From Mesorhizobium sp. B2-4-3 (lineage in GTDB: Bacteria; Pseudomonadota; Alphaproteobacteria; Rhizobiales; Rhizobiaceae): a DNA stretch of 64,000 bases. The position numbers and the translations under genes are program-made. Below are positions 35,409-46,200 of the stretch, piece after piece. The stretch is from assembly GCF_006442815.1 (NCBI RefSeq), contig NZ_VFVL01000011.1:103502-167501 (forward strand). Direction: 5' to 3'. Below the pieces are notes generated by a model. That model searched no databases. It saw nothing but the letters and a program-made list of their open reading frames with translations, and was not told the origin of the DNA. The stretch's first letter is position 1. Every line of letters starts with the position of its first letter.

Positions 35409-35806
35409 TGCGGTTCATGCTCGACACGAACATCATAAGCGACATGATCAGAAACCCGACCGGCAAGGCCGCGAATGCGATGGCGCGCGAGGGGGACGCT
35501 GCCGTGTGCACCAGCATCGTCGTCGCTTCGGAACTGCGGTATGGCTGCGCCAGGAAGGGATCGGCCAAGTTGCTCAAGAAGGTCGAGGAACTACTGGCCG
35601 AGATTCCGGTCCTGCCGCTCGATGTGCCGGCGGATGCCGAGTACGGCGCGCTGCGCGCCGAACTGGAAGGCAGGGGCGAGACCATCGGCCACAACGACCT
35701 CTTTATCGCTGCTCACGCCTGCGCGTCAGGCTCCACGCTGGTGACGGCAAACATGGCCGAGTTCAGCCGGATCAGCAAGCTGAAGGTCGAGAACTGGTTG
35801 GAGTAG
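35408..35806 (+). CDS. vapC: VapC-type PIN-domain ribonuclease toxin
   Basis: A 132-residue PIN-domain protein. Acidic active-site residues are visible: D6 in MRFMLDTNIISDMI, the glutamate in IVVASELRYG, and the aspartate in IGHNDLFIAAHA. Members of this family cut tRNA, often initiator tRNA, and are held inactive by VapB. The pair is on the plus strand between minus-strand sulfur genes, which suggests later insertion. Confidence 0.92.
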   Translation: MRFMLDTNIISDMIRNPTGKAANAMAREGDAAVCTSIVVASELRYGCARKGSAKLLKKVEELLAEIPVLPLDVPADAEYGALRAELEGRGETIGHNDLFIAAHACASGSTLVTANMAEFSRISKLKVENWLE

Positions 35807-35948
35807 CGCCAGGCGCCCGACTGGAGCCTTTGACCGTTTCACGGAAAACGGCGAACCGCTCCATCTCCCCGTTGGAAGCAATTCCGGAAGGAAGGCTAAG
35901 GCAAAGTCGCCGAGACTAACCGTTCACATCTTTCCTGGAATTCTTCTA

Positions 35949-36989
35949 TCAAGCCGCCGGAAAAAGCTTCCAGCGTCGCGGCCTGAAAGCCACCCGGCTC
36001 TTCTGCGCCGCGGGATGGTCGACCGGCAGCTCGATCTCGACCCGCTGGCGCTGGCCGCCGATCTCGAGCTCGACGCGCCTGGTGCCAGCAACGCGGCGGC
36101 TGGCGGCAACCGTGCCGGCGATGCAGCCGCTGCAGCCGTCAAGCAGCTCGACGTCATGCGGACGGAAGTGGAGGACTGCCTCGCCGGACGGCGCGTGCGG
36201 CGCCTGCAGCCCGATCGGCCGGTCGGCGATCCAGATCTCGCCGTTCTCGACCTTGACCGGCAGCGAGCTTGACTCGCCGATGAAGGAATAGACGAAGGGC
36301 GAGTTCGGCGTGTCATAGATATCGTCGGCGGTGCCGACCTGCTCGATGCGGCCCTGGCTCATGACCACGACGCGGTCGGCGAGTTCCAGCGCCTCTTCCT
36401 GGTCATGCGTGACGAAGACGGTCGTGTGGCCGGTGCGGTCATGGATCTCGCGCAGCCAGCGGCGCAACTCACGGCGAACCTGCGCGTCGAGCGCGCCGAA
36501 CGGTTCGTCGAGCAAAAGCACCTTGGGCTCGATCGCCATGGCGCGGGCCAAAGCCACGCGCTGGCGCTGGCCGCCGGAAAGCTGCGCCGGATAGCGCTTT
36601 TCCAAGCCCGACAGCTGGACGAGGTCGAGCAGTTCCAGCGCCCGGCGGCGGATCTCCTGCGCCGACGGCCTTGCGGCGCCGTGCCTGACCTTCAGGCCGA
36701 AGCCGATGTTGTCGGCAACCGTCATATGGCGGAACAGCGCGTAATGCTGGAAGACGAAGCCGACATTGCGCTCCTGGATCGACTTCTGCGAGGCGTCCTC
36801 GTCACCGAAGAAGATCGCGCCCTTGGTCGGCCGCTCCAGGCCGGCGATCAGGCGAAGCAGCGTCGTCTTGCCGGAGCCCGACGGCCCGAGCAGCGCGATG
36901 AGCTCGCCGGACCTGATGTCGAGCGAAACATCGTGGAGCGCCGGAAACCGCTCGAACTCCTTGCGCACGTTGACGACGCGAACTTCCAT
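35949..36989 (-). CDS. cysA: Sulfate/thiosulfate ABC transporter ATP-binding protein
   Basis: A 346-residue ATPase. Walker A is [12 protein letters not shown] (35-46), Q-loop [14 protein letters not shown], signature [14 protein letters not shown], Walker [14 protein letters not shown] and switch histidine FVTHDQEEA. The region after residue 240 is a TOBE-like regulatory domain (RPHDVELL). This layout is standard for CysA. It is the last gene of the sulfate importer operon, 72 bases after cysW. Confidence 0.95.
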   Translation of the reverse strand: MEVRVVNVRKEFERFPALHDVSLDIRSGELIALLGPSGSGKTTLLRLIAGLERPTKGAIFFGDEDASQKSIQERNVGFVFQHYALFRHMTVADNIGFGLKVRHGAARPSAQEIRRRALELLDLVQLSGLEKRYPAQLSGGQRQRVALARAMAIEPKVLLLDEPFGALDAQVRRELRRWLREIHDRTGHTTVFVTHDQEEALELADRVVVMSQGRIEQVGTADDIYDTPNSPFVYSFIGESSSLPVKVENGEIWIADRPIGLQAPHAPSGEAVLHFRPHDVELLDGCSGCIAGTVAASRRVAGTRRVELEIGGQRQRVEIELPVDHPAAQKSRVAFRPRRWKLFPAA

Positions 36990-37061
36990 GCCAATCCCTC
37001 AGTTCGTTGATGCTGTCGTTGTTCCCAAAACCGCCGGGCACTCTTGGGCGACAGGTAGTGT

Positions 37062-37946
37062 TCAGTGCCCGCGCGTCGCGGCGAGCTCGGCGCCGTAGCG
37101 CATCTCGAGAAGCGTTTTCAAGACCAGCGTCACCAGCGCAAGGCCGGCAAGCAATGAGGCCACGGCAAAGGCCCCGACGGCGTTGTACTCGTTGTAGAGG
37201 ATCTCGACATGCAGCGGCATGGTGTTGGTGAGGCCGCGTATGTGGCCCGACACCACCGAGACCGCGCCGAACTCGCCCATGGCGCGGGCATTGCACAGAA
37301 GCACGCCGTAGAGCAGTCCCCATTTGACGTTGGGCAGCGTCACATACCAGAAGGCCTGCCAGCCGCTGGCGCCCAGCGAAAGCGCCGCCTCTTCGTCGCC
37401 ATTGCCCTGTTCCTGCATCAGCGGGATGAGCTCGCGGGCGACGAAGGGGAAGGTGACGAAGATGGTGGCCAGCACGATGCCGGGCACGGCGAAGAGGATG
37501 ACGATGCCATGCGCTTTCAACCAGGTGCCGAGCAGCCCTTGCGCGCCGAAGAGCAGCACATAGACCAGGCCGGAGATGACCGGCGAGACCGAGAAGGGCA
37601 GGTCGATCAGCGTGGTCAGGAACGCCTTGCCCTTGAATTCGAACTTGGCGATGGCCCAGGCGGCGGAGATGCCGAAGACGACGTTGAGCGGCACCGAGAT
37701 CGCCGCCACAAGCAATGTCAGGCGGATGGCGGAGCGCGTGTCCGGGCTGGAAAGGGCTTCCGTGTAAGCGCCGACGCCTTTGGCAAGCGCCTCATGGAAG
37801 ACGACGATCAGCGGCAAAAGCAGGAAGATTGCGAGGAAGGCGAGGGCGATTGCCATCAGCACGGCCTTGACGGGCCGGCTTTCGGTCACCGCGGCCGACT
37901 GGCTCTCGTGATGCGGCTCGTAGGATTTGATCTCGGGATCAGCCAT
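37062..37946 (-). CDS. cysW: Sulfate ABC transporter permease CysW
   Basis: A 294-residue inner-membrane permease with six or so membrane segments. The family EAA loop is [22 protein letters not shown], and [20 protein letters not shown] is the CysW hallmark. The ATG at 37946 overlaps the cysT stop by 8 bases, so the two are translated together. Its channel partner is CysT. Confidence 0.95.
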   Translation of the reverse strand: MADPEIKSYEPHHESQSAAVTESRPVKAVLMAIALAFLAIFLLLPLIVVFHEALAKGVGAYTEALSSPDTRSAIRLTLLVAAISVPLNVVFGISAAWAIAKFEFKGKAFLTTLIDLPFSVSPVISGLVYVLLFGAQGLLGTWLKAHGIVILFAVPGIVLATIFVTFPFVARELIPLMQEQGNGDEEAALSLGASGWQAFWYVTLPNVKWGLLYGVLLCNARAMGEFGAVSVVSGHIRGLTNTMPLHVEILYNEYNAVGAFAVASLLAGLALVTLVLKTLLEMRYGAELAATRGH

Positions 37947-38790
37947 AGCGCTTGCGGCTCCATGTCTGGACGAGATTGACGACCAGAAGCATCAGGAAGG
38001 ACAGCGCCAGCATGATGGCGGCGATCGCGGTCGCCGCCTCGTAATTGTATTCCTCGAGCCTGATCACGATCAGAAGCGGCGCGATCTCTGACTTGAAGGG
38101 CAGGTTGCCGGCGATGAAGATGACCGAGCCGTATTCGCCGACGCCGCGCGCGAAGGCGAGCGAGAAGCCGGTTATGATCGCCGGCGCCAGGCCTGGGAAA
38201 AGCACGCGGGTGATGATCTGGAAACGGCTGGCGCCGAGCGTGGCGGCTGCTTCCTCGACCTCCTTGTCGATCTCTTCCATGATCGGCTGGACCGTGCGCA
38301 CGACGAAGGGCAGGCCGATGAACACCAGCGCGACGACGATACCGAGCGGCGTGTATGCGACCTTGATGCCGAGCGGCATCAGAAGCTGGCCGATCCAGCC
38401 GTTCGGCGCATAGAGCGTGGTGAGCGCGATGCCGGCGACGGCCGTGGGCAGGGCGAAGGGCAGGTCGACCATCGCGTCCGCGATGCGGCGTCCGGGAAAG
38501 CGGTAGCGGACCAGCACCCAGGCGACGACGGTGCCGAACACGACGTTGACGACAGCCGCCAGGAATGCGGTGCCAAAGCTTATCCTCAGCGCGTTGAGGG
38601 TGCGTCGGTCGATGGCGATCGCCCAGAAATCGGCCCAGCCGAGCGCTGCCGAACGCCAGACCAGCCCCGAAAGCGGGATGAGGATGATGAGCGTGAGGTA
38701 GGCAAGCGAGAAGCCGAGCGTCAATCCGAAACCCGGAATGACACTCGGCTGTCTGAATCGCCACCCCGCCTTGGCGGGTGCTGTGGTCAT
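37939..38790 (-). CDS. cysT: Sulfate ABC transporter permease CysT (CysU)
   Basis: A 283-residue permease. The N-terminus contains [22 protein letters not shown], typical of CysT. The EAA loop is [22 protein letters not shown], followed by [19 protein letters not shown]. It lies 92 bases downstream of the binding-protein gene and overlaps cysW. It forms the sulfate channel with CysW. Confidence 0.95.
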   Translation of the reverse strand: MTTAPAKAGWRFRQPSVIPGFGLTLGFSLAYLTLIILIPLSGLVWRSAALGWADFWAIAIDRRTLNALRISFGTAFLAAVVNVVFGTVVAWVLVRYRFPGRRIADAMVDLPFALPTAVAGIALTTLYAPNGWIGQLLMPLGIKVAYTPLGIVVALVFIGLPFVVRTVQPIMEEIDKEVEEAAATLGASRFQIITRVLFPGLAPAIITGFSLAFARGVGEYGSVIFIAGNLPFKSEIAPLLIVIRLEEYNYEAATAIAAIMLALSFLMLLVVNLVQTWSRKRYG

Positions 38791-38882
38791 GCTGTTCTGG
38801 ATCGTCCCTTCTATTCAAACCAGAATGGGTTTGCACAGTCGCATTCGGCCGGCATGCCCGCGAGGCTCGCCGGCCGTCCGGC

Positions 38883-39911
38883 TCACTGCGCCGGCTTGTA
38901 GATCTGGTCGAATATACCACCGTCGCCGAAATGGTAAGGCTGCGCTTTCTTCCAGCCGCCGAACTGCGGGTCGTCGATGGTGACCAGCTTGATTGCCGGC
39001 AGCTTGGCAAGGTCCTCGGCCGGCACCAGGTCGGGCTTGGCCGGGCGGTAGTGGTTCTTGGCGATGATGGTCTGGGCTTCCTTGGAATAGAGCCAGCCCA
39101 GATAGGCCTCGGCGACCTTGCGCGTGCCCTTGGCATCGACATTGGCGTCGACCACGGCGACCGGCGGCTCGGCCAGGATCGAGGTCGGCGGATAGACGAT
39201 ATCGAAATTGTCGGCGCCGAATTCGTCGAGCGCGAGATAGGCTTCGTTCTCCCAAGCGATCAGCACGTCGCCCAGGCCCTTCTGCGCGAAGGTCACCGTC
39301 GAGCCACGCGCGCCGGTATCGAGGACCGGGACGTTCGCATAAAGCTTGCCGACGAACTCTTTGGTCTTGGCTTCGTCGCTGCCGTCATTGGCGTTTGCAT
39401 AGGCCCAGGCGGCAAGATAGTTCCAGCGTGCGCCTCCGGACGTCTTCGGGTTCGGCGTGATCACCTGGACGCCGTCCTTCACCAGATCGTTCCAGTCGTG
39501 GATGCCCTTGGGATTGCCCTTGCGCACGAGGAAGATGATGGTGGAGGTGTAGGGTGCCGAGTTGTTCTCGAACTTCGTGCGCCAGTCCGGGTTGATCTTC
39601 TTCGTCTTCGAGACGATGGCGTTGATGTCGCCTTCGAGCGCCAGCGTCACGACGTCGGCGTCGAGGCCATCGATCACCGCCCGCGCCTGCGCGCCGGATC
39701 CGCCATGCGACTGCTGGATGGTGACGGTTTCGCCGGTCTCAGCCTTCCAGTGCGCGGCAAACGCCTCGTCATAGGCTTTGTAGAGCTCACGTGTCGGGTC
39801 GTAGGACACGTTCAGAATGGTCGTGTCGGCGAACGCGAAACCGAGCGTGCCGAACTGGACAGACGTGGCGACCAGCGCGCCGAGCAGTTTCCTGAAATGA
39901 GGTTTGGTCAT
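38883..39911 (-). CDS. Sulfate ABC transporter substrate-binding protein (operon copy)
   Basis: A 342-residue Sbp/CysP-type protein with signal peptide [20 protein letters not shown] and cleavage near AFA-DTT. The start at 39911 has GGAGGCAGGA upstream; the open frame continues 48 codons further without family features. Signatures: [48 protein letters not shown] and [16 protein letters not shown]. It is the first gene of the sulfate importer operon with cysT, cysW and cysA. Confidence 0.94.
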   Translation of the reverse strand: MTKPHFRKLLGALVATSVQFGTLGFAFADTTILNVSYDPTRELYKAYDEAFAAHWKAETGETVTIQQSHGGSGAQARAVIDGLDADVVTLALEGDINAIVSKTKKINPDWRTKFENNSAPYTSTIIFLVRKGNPKGIHDWNDLVKDGVQVITPNPKTSGGARWNYLAAWAYANANDGSDEAKTKEFVGKLYANVPVLDTGARGSTVTFAQKGLGDVLIAWENEAYLALDEFGADNFDIVYPPTSILAEPPVAVVDANVDAKGTRKVAEAYLGWLYSKEAQTIIAKNHYRPAKPDLVPAEDLAKLPAIKLVTIDDPQFGGWKKAQPYHFGDGGIFDQIYKPAQ

Positions 39912-40022
39912 TCCTGCCTCCGTTGAACTGCTGCGAACTCTACCGAGTTTATAGAATTTAGATGCATTGAATGTTGCCTTTTTCGCCTCCTCGAAGCAAT
40001 TTTTGGCCGAGCTTGGGTTGGT

Positions 40023-40041
40023 TGAGGAAATAACTTCCTCA
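40023..40041. promoter_or_regulatory. Candidate operator upstream of the sulfate importer operon
   Basis: TGAGGAAATAACTTCCTCA is a perfect 7-bp inverted repeat with a 5-base centre. It lies about 110 bases upstream of the operon's first start codon, in an AT-richer stretch. The Rrf2 regulator at 33215 or a Cbl/CysB-like protein could bind here. I found no second copy in the window. Confidence 0.45.
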
Positions 40042-40114
40042 GCCAGCGGCCCCATGGCTCTTCATCCGCCGGCCCTAATTAGAAGCGGTCAGGGTAATGA
40101 CAACCCCGGGCGCC

Positions 40115-40873
40115 TCAATTGGCGGTCACCGGAAAATCGAAGCGCTGTTTTGGGAAAGGCTCTTTGGCCAGGGTGAAATGCCACCATTCGCGCGCATAGT
40201 TGCGAAAGCCGGCGGCGCGCATTGCGGTCAGCAGCGTCTTGCGGTTTGCGGCGGCTTCGGCGCCGATCAAGGCGCTGGCGGTTTCGCTCTTTGGGTCAAA
40301 GCAGTCGAAACCGGTGCCGAAGTCGAGCGTGCCGCCGTCCGGCGCGCCGCAGGCCGGGCGCGCCGAGCTCGTCGCTTCAAGCGTCGCGATGGCGAGGTCG
40401 ACGGTAGAGCCGCGCGAATGGCTGGACAGTTCACCGACATAGCCATCGGCGATCAGATCGCCGCGCTGGACGGTCGGATACCATTGCGGATCCGGCGGGC
40501 CGCCTTCTTTTGTCCATTTGCCCATGTCGGCGACGGCGCGCGCCGGACGATAGCAGTCGAAGACGACCAGCGTCAGGCCCTTTTCGGTCATGGCCTTCTG
40601 GACGCTGGACAGCGCCTTCGCCGCCTGCGCGGTCAGGATGCAGGCCGGCACGTCATAGCCATCGACCTTGCGGTGCAGGAAGTTTTCAAGGCCGGCGTAG
40701 CGGATATCCTGGCGGATGGTTGGGTCGATATCGGTGAGCCTGACGAAGCCGGCGGGGAGGGGATCGTCCGCGGCTTGGGAGGAGGTCGTGGACAGGAGAG
40801 CCAGCATTGCGAGGAATGCAGCCGCTGACTGCGAACGTCGGCGCGAGGCACCCCCCTCTGGCCTGCCGGCCAT
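40115..40873 (-). CDS. D-alanyl-D-alanine dipeptidase (VanX/DdpX family)
   Basis: A 252-residue zinc dipeptidase. Zinc and catalytic motifs are complete: SSHSRGSTVDLAI (SxHxxGxxxD) and REWWHFTL (ExxH), and the substrate-side arginine lies in FDCYRPARAV. The mature part starts after a signal peptide ending SSQA-ADD. The preferred start at 40873 lies inside a palindromic repeat: GGGGGAG just before it and the first dozen codons (MAGRPEGGAS) are repeat sequence. It cleaves D-Ala-D-Ala released from cell wall turnover in the periplasm. It sits next to pbpC on the same strand. Confidence 0.88.
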   Translation of the reverse strand: MAGRPEGGASRRRSQSAAAFLAMLALLSTTSSQAADDPLPAGFVRLTDIDPTIRQDIRYAGLENFLHRKVDGYDVPACILTAQAAKALSSVQKAMTEKGLTLVVFDCYRPARAVADMGKWTKEGGPPDPQWYPTVQRGDLIADGYVGELSSHSRGSTVDLAIATLEATSSARPACGAPDGGTLDFGTGFDCFDPKSETASALIGAEAAANRKTLLTAMRAAGFRNYAREWWHFTLAKEPFPKQRFDFPVTAN

Positions 40874-41013
40874 CTCCCCCGCAAGGGGGGAGATTATTCG
40901 CTTCGCTGCCTTCGCTATCCTCCGACGTTGGAAAGATGGGCGCAGCGCCGAAGCTGCCAATCTCCCCCCTTGCGGGGGAGATGCCCGGCAGGGCAGAGGG
41001 GGGTGCCTCGCGC
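40841..41013. repeat. Inverted palindromic repeat (family C) over the dipeptidase 5' end
   Basis: Two arms of about 55 bp, 40841-40895 and 40959-41013, are near-perfect reverse complements (GCGCGAGGCACCCCCCTCTG at the left end; GAGGGGGGTGCCTCGCGC at the right end). They flank 63 bases of unrelated sequence. Each arm also has its own small hairpin around CTCCCCC/GGGGGAG. The left arm overlaps the start of the dipeptidase gene, and the right arm ends 48 bases before the pbpC stop. Confidence 0.85.
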
Positions 41014-41060
41014 CGGACATATGATCAAGAACCGCAATCTCCTGAATCGCTTGCCGCATC

Positions 41061-43151
41061 CTATTCAACGAAAACCTTCACGCTGGCCGCTCGCCCCACA
41101 GCGTCGATCACGGTCAGCGTCGAATAGCCGGTGCCGTCCGGTTGCCAGGTCGCGGTGCGGCGGCGGTCGATGCCGGCGAGCGGCTTGCCGTTGGCGAGCC
41201 AGCGGAACGGCGCGCGGCCGCCTTGCAGTTTCAGCACCAGCGGCGTGGCATCGGCGGAATTCGTGCCGAGGTCGACGCGGGCGCCATTGGGCGGGAAGAT
41301 GATGGTCGGCGCCGGCTCGGTGGCGGTGGCCTGCACCAGCCAGTCGGCACCGGCGCCGAAGCGGGCGAGCGTCACCGGCAATTCCTCGCGTTTGGGGTTG
41401 AAGACGCCCGGCGGCCGGCTGGGCAACGGCACGCCAGCAAGGCCGGAACGGACGAAGCCTTCGAACAGGATGGGTGCTGCCGAGACATAGCCCGACAGAC
41501 CGGGGATCGGGCTGGCATCGGCGCGACCGACCCAAACACCGAGCACATAGCGGCCGTCGAAGCCGACGGACCAGGCATCGCGATAGCCGTAGGAGGTGCC
41601 GGTCTTGTAAGCGATGCCGCGCTGCATTGCGCCTTCCGGCGGCTTCACGCCGGACAGGATGTCGTTGATCTGCCAGGCTGCCTGGTCGTCGAGGATCGTT
41701 GCGGTGGTGCGCTCGGCATTGGCCGGCTCGGTGCCGTCATGCAGCGTATGCATCTTGCCGCCATTGGCGAGGCCCGTATAGAGCTGCACCAGGTCGCGCA
41801 AGGTCACGCCGACGCCGCCAAGACCGATCGCCAGGCCCGGCGCCTCGTTGACCGGCAGGATGGGGTTGACGCCGGCCTGGCGGAAGCGCGCGGTGAGCCG
41901 CGCGGGGCCGACCGCGTCGAGCACACGGATCGCCGGCACGTTGAGAGACAATTGCAGCGCCCGGCGGATCGAGACGTCGCCCTGGTAGCCCATGTCGAAA
42001 TTCTTCGGACGGTAGCCGCCGAAATCGGCCGGGCTGTCCTCGATGATCATCTCCTGCGCCACCAGCCCCTGCTCGAAGGCCAGCCCATATATGAAGGGCT
42101 TCAGCGTCGAGCCGGGGGAGCGCACCACCTTGGTCATGTCGATCCAGCCGGAGCGGCTGGCGTCGAAGAAATTGGCCGAGCCGACCTCACCTAGGATGTC
42201 GCCGGTGCGCGCATCGGCCATGACCATGGCGACGGAAAGCTTCGGGCCGAGCTTCCTGGCGGCATCCCTTGCCACCTGTTCCAGCCCTTGCTGCACGCCT
42301 TTGCGGATGGTGAGCTGCAGCGGCTTGCCGGGCACGGCCTTGGGCAGCATGGCATAAGAGGCATGGGCGGCCAGCGCCGGCAGTTTTCTGCGCAGGCCGG
42401 ATACGTCGTCGAGGGTAGCTCGCTGCGCTTCGCGCTCGCCGAGCAGGCCGGCCGAGACCATGCGGGTGAGCACGCGGTCGCGCGCGGCGTGCGCAATGTC
42501 GAGGTTGCGGTCGGGCCGGCGCCTTTCCGGCAATTGCGGCAGCGCCACGAGAAGGGCGGCTTCCGACACGGTGAGCCGCTTCGGCTCCTTGCCTAAATAA
42601 GCGAGCGATGCGGCGCGCACGCCTTCGAGATTGCCGCCATAGGGCGCCAGCGTCAGATAACGTTCGAGGATTTCCTGCTTGGACAGCCGCCGTTCGATCT
42701 GGATCGCGCGCAGCATCTGCTTGAGCTTGGAACCGAGGCTGCGGCTGTCGCGCGGCTCGATCAGCCGGGCAAGCTGCATCGACAAGGTCGAGCCGCCGGA
42801 TACGATGTGGCCGCTGGTGACGAGTTGGCCGGCGGCGCGGCAAAGCGCCAGGAGATCGACGCCCCGATGGTCCCAGAAGCGCTTGTCCTCATAAGCCACC
42901 AGCATGTCGACGAATTGCCGGTCGACCTGGTCAAGGCGGGTTTCGAGCCGCCAGTAGCCGTCCGGCGTGGCGAAGGCGCGCAACAACTGGCTGTCGCGGT
43001 CCTGCACCTCGGTGGAGACCGTCAGCTTTGCCGGCAGCGGCGGCGGGAAGGCGCGGTCGAGCTCCCTGAGGGCGGCGATCGAAAGCGCGGCGAAGCTGGC
43101 TACGCAGAGTCCTGCGATTGCGGTTCGTTTGAGGAATTTTCTGGAGAGCAT
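41061..43151 (-). CDS. pbpC: Penicillin-binding protein 1C
   Basis: A 696-residue bifunctional peptidoglycan synthase anchored by one N-terminal helix (LKRTAIAGLCVASFAALSIA). The glycosyltransferase domain has VAYEDKRFWDHRGVD, IVSGGSTLSMQLARLI and ERYLTLAPYGGNLEG. The transpeptidase domain has SPGSTLKPFIYG (SxxK), LSLNVPAIRV (SxN) and AYKTGTSYGYRDAW (KTG). A C-terminal BiPBP_C-like domain follows (about 610-696). All active-site motifs are intact. An ATG five codons upstream (43166), also with a fair ribosome site, is an alternative start. It lies directly downstream of the alpha-2-macroglobulin gene, the classic pairing. Confidence 0.95.
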   Translation of the reverse strand: MLSRKFLKRTAIAGLCVASFAALSIAALRELDRAFPPPLPAKLTVSTEVQDRDSQLLRAFATPDGYWRLETRLDQVDRQFVDMLVAYEDKRFWDHRGVDLLALCRAAGQLVTSGHIVSGGSTLSMQLARLIEPRDSRSLGSKLKQMLRAIQIERRLSKQEILERYLTLAPYGGNLEGVRAASLAYLGKEPKRLTVSEAALLVALPQLPERRRPDRNLDIAHAARDRVLTRMVSAGLLGEREAQRATLDDVSGLRRKLPALAAHASYAMLPKAVPGKPLQLTIRKGVQQGLEQVARDAARKLGPKLSVAMVMADARTGDILGEVGSANFFDASRSGWIDMTKVVRSPGSTLKPFIYGLAFEQGLVAQEMIIEDSPADFGGYRPKNFDMGYQGDVSIRRALQLSLNVPAIRVLDAVGPARLTARFRQAGVNPILPVNEAPGLAIGLGGVGVTLRDLVQLYTGLANGGKMHTLHDGTEPANAERTTATILDDQAAWQINDILSGVKPPEGAMQRGIAYKTGTSYGYRDAWSVGFDGRYVLGVWVGRADASPIPGLSGYVSAAPILFEGFVRSGLAGVPLPSRPPGVFNPKREELPVTLARFGAGADWLVQATATEPAPTIIFPPNGARVDLGTNSADATPLVLKLQGGRAPFRWLANGKPLAGIDRRRTATWQPDGTGYSTLTVIDAVGRAASVKVFVE

Positions 43152-43220
43152 GGCGCCGCCCCTCATTGTCCTGCCCGTCCTTCGCAGCAGCGACGCTGCA
43201 GCTTCGGAGGGTGAACCGGC

Positions 43221-43252
43221 CCCTTCTCCCCGCGTAGAGACGGGGGGAAGGG
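43221..43252. repeat. Hairpin between the macroglobulin and pbpC genes
   Basis: CCCTTCTCCCCG and CGGGGGGAAGGG pair with one mismatch around an 8-base loop. It looks like a shortened family B palindrome (compare 16992-17138). It lies in the 124-base gap between two genes of the same strand. Confidence 0.6.
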
Positions 43253-43275
43253 AGATATCGGCGACCTTTTCATCG

Positions 43276-46200
43276 CTACCGCGCCTTCACCTCCATCACC
43301 CCGGTGGCGGTGCGGGCCGAATATTGCGGCCGGTACATGTCCTCGACGGTCGCCGCCGGATGGGCGTAGGTGCCCGGCGTCACGGCGCGCACGACATAGG
43401 CGAGCGTGATGTTGCGGTCGCCGTCGCCTTCGTTCGGATTGAAGGCGGCGACGAAGCGGTCGTCGCGGAACTCCAGATGCGCGGCGTCCGTCTGCGCCAG
43501 CCAGGAGAAGTTCGACAATTGCGCGCTGGACACCAGGCTCGGATTGTCGATCTCGAAGCCGGCCGGCAACAGGTCGGTGATCAGGAGCCGCGACGGCCAT
43601 TTGTTCTGCTCATAGACCTTGAGCACGACCACGTAGCGCTCGTTCTGCCTGGCCTCGGTGACGTTGGCCTCGGTGCCGTCGAGCTTGTAATAGGTGCGCG
43701 CGATGGTGAAGCCGTCGCCGCCGGCCGGCAGCGGCTCGACCGGCGCGGCGACCGCGGTCACCACCGCCTGCAGCGGCGTCGCGCCGGTGTTGGCGATGGT
43801 GAGCGGGCTGTCGGCCAGCTCGCTGCCGGCGACCTGGTCGGAATAGCCGCCCGAATGCGGCGCGCCGTTGACGGAAAGCGTGATGGAATCATTGCCTTCC
43901 TTCAGCGACCGCGCGGCGAGCAGCATCCAGGATTCGTCCTGCGTGCTTGTCCAGCGGGCATCGGCGCGCGCCACGCCCACCAGCTTGATCAGCTGCGGCA
44001 TGATGCTCGGCACCGGCTTTGATTCCGCCGCCAGCGCCAGCATCGCCGCGCCATCGCGCAGCCGCGAGCCGTAGTCCGAGCGGTAGTAGTCGTAGTCGGT
44101 TTCCGACTGCGCCAGCCTGAGCGCCGTCTGGAAGGTGGCTTGCGAACGCTGCGTGTCGCCGTAGAGCGCGAGGCTCGCCGCCAACTGAGCGACGGCCATC
44201 GGGCTGGAGAAGGCTTCGAGCTGCGTGTCGGCGTAGTAGCGCAGATCGCCGATCGAGGCCTTCTTGTTGCGGGCGAGCACGTAGAGCGCATAGGCGATCT
44301 CGCTGCCCTTGTCCTGGACGTCCTGGTCGTAGCCGAGCGAGTTCTGCAGGTTGTTCAGCGCCTGGTTCATCGCCAGCGCCGGCACGTCATACTTCTGCTC
44401 GCGCGCCCGGGTCAGGAACTCGGTGACATAGGCGTCGAGCCACAGATCGCCGGAGCCGGGGCCCCAGAGGCCGAAGCTGCCGCTTGCCGCCTGATAGGAC
44501 AGCACCTTGTAGATGGCGTCCTGGATGCGGCCGTGCAGGTCCGGATCGCTCTCCATGCCGATGCTCTTGGCCATGTCGTTGACATAGAGCAGCGGCATGG
44601 CGCGGCTGGTGGTCTGCTCGGCGCAGCCATATGGGTAGCGGTCGAGGCTCATCAGAAGCGACGGCACGTCGAGCGCGGACGACTGCGAAACGCCGACGCT
44701 GACCGAGGCGCCGTCGAGCACGCTTGCGGCAAGCAGTTCCTTGTCGACCCGCAGCGAGCCGCCATTGGGCTTCAGGTCGACAACCATGCGGTTGGTGACC
44801 GGAAGCTGCGCCGGGCGCACCGGCAGATAGAGCGTCTGCTCGATTTGAGTGCCGTCGGCATGGGCGAGTTTGACGGTGACGGAGGCGTCGCCCGCAGTCT
44901 TGGCGACGAGCGGGAAGGTGAGCGACTGGCGCTTGCCCTGGGCGAGCGTCAGCTTCTCGGGCAGGGGCTTGTCGCCGGTCGAAAGATCGCCGGTCGTGGT
45001 GACCGAGAGCGCATAGTCGCCGGCCGGGCCATCGGTGTCGGCGATGTCGAGGCGCATGGTCGCCGCATCGCCCGGCGCCAGGAAGCGCGGCAGACCGGCG
45101 GTGATCACCACCGGATCGCGCACGATGACGTCGGTCTGGGCATGGCCGACCGCATCCTTGGTCCAGGCGACGGCCATGACGCGCACGGTGCCGTTGAACT
45201 GCGGGATGTCGAAATCGACGCGCGCCTTGCCGTTGGCATCGAGCTCGACCGGGCCGGAGAAGAAGGCGACCAGCTTTTCGGTCGGCGGGCTGCCTTGCGC
45301 CTGCATGTTGGCGCCGTCGCCGCCGGTGCGTATCTTGCCCATGGTGCCGAGCGAGCCGTCGATCAGGCGTCCGTAGAGATCGCGGATCTCCAGCCCCAGC
45401 ATGCGCTGGCCGAAGAACCAGTCCTCCGGATCGGGCGCCTTGTAGTTGGTGAGGTTCAGGATGCCGACATCGACGGCAGCCACCATCACATAGGCATTGC
45501 TGCCGGCCTGAGCGCCGCTGACGGCGACCGGGATCGACAGCTGCTGGCGCGGCAAGGTCTTTTCCGGCGGCGTCAGCGTGACCGCCAGCTTCTTCGAGCC
45601 GGGGTCGACCGACAGCCATTGGATGCCGATGGCGCGGGCCGGCATGCGCGATTCCTGCGCGTCGCCGGGCCGGAACAGGGTTGCCGTGACATAGGCGCCG
45701 GCGCCCCAGTCGTCGCCGACCGGGATGTCGACGGTGCTGCCGCCGGCCGGCACCGTGGCGGTGACGGTCTTCAACAGCTTTTCGGCGCCGATGGTGACCA
45801 GAAGTTCGCCGGCAAAATGCGGCGAGACCTTCAGCTTGGCGACCTCGCCGGCGGCGTAGCTATCCTTGTCGAGGGCGATCTCCAGGCCGTCTGGTGTTTC
45901 AGTGGTGGTCGAGGCGACGTACCAGCCGGCATCGAACTCATAGCTGGTCGCCGGACCGTCGGGATCGGCGGTCTCGACCTCGAGCCGGTAGCGACCCCAG
46001 TCGACGGGCAGCGACACCGTCGCCTCGCCATCGGCCTTCAGATCGACCGCGCCATTGGCGACGGCCTTGGTGAGGCTGACCGCCTCGTAGTTCCAGGAAT
46101 TGTTGGAACGGTACCACTGATAGTTCCGCTCGACCTTGACGAGCGACCACTGCGCCCCCTTCAGGTCCTCGCGCTTGCCGTTCGGGTCGACGGCGATGAT

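Noticed and set aside
35807..35948. Terminator after vapC (CCGTTT...AAACGG)
   Set aside because: Only a 6-bp stem with no T tract, which is too weak to call.
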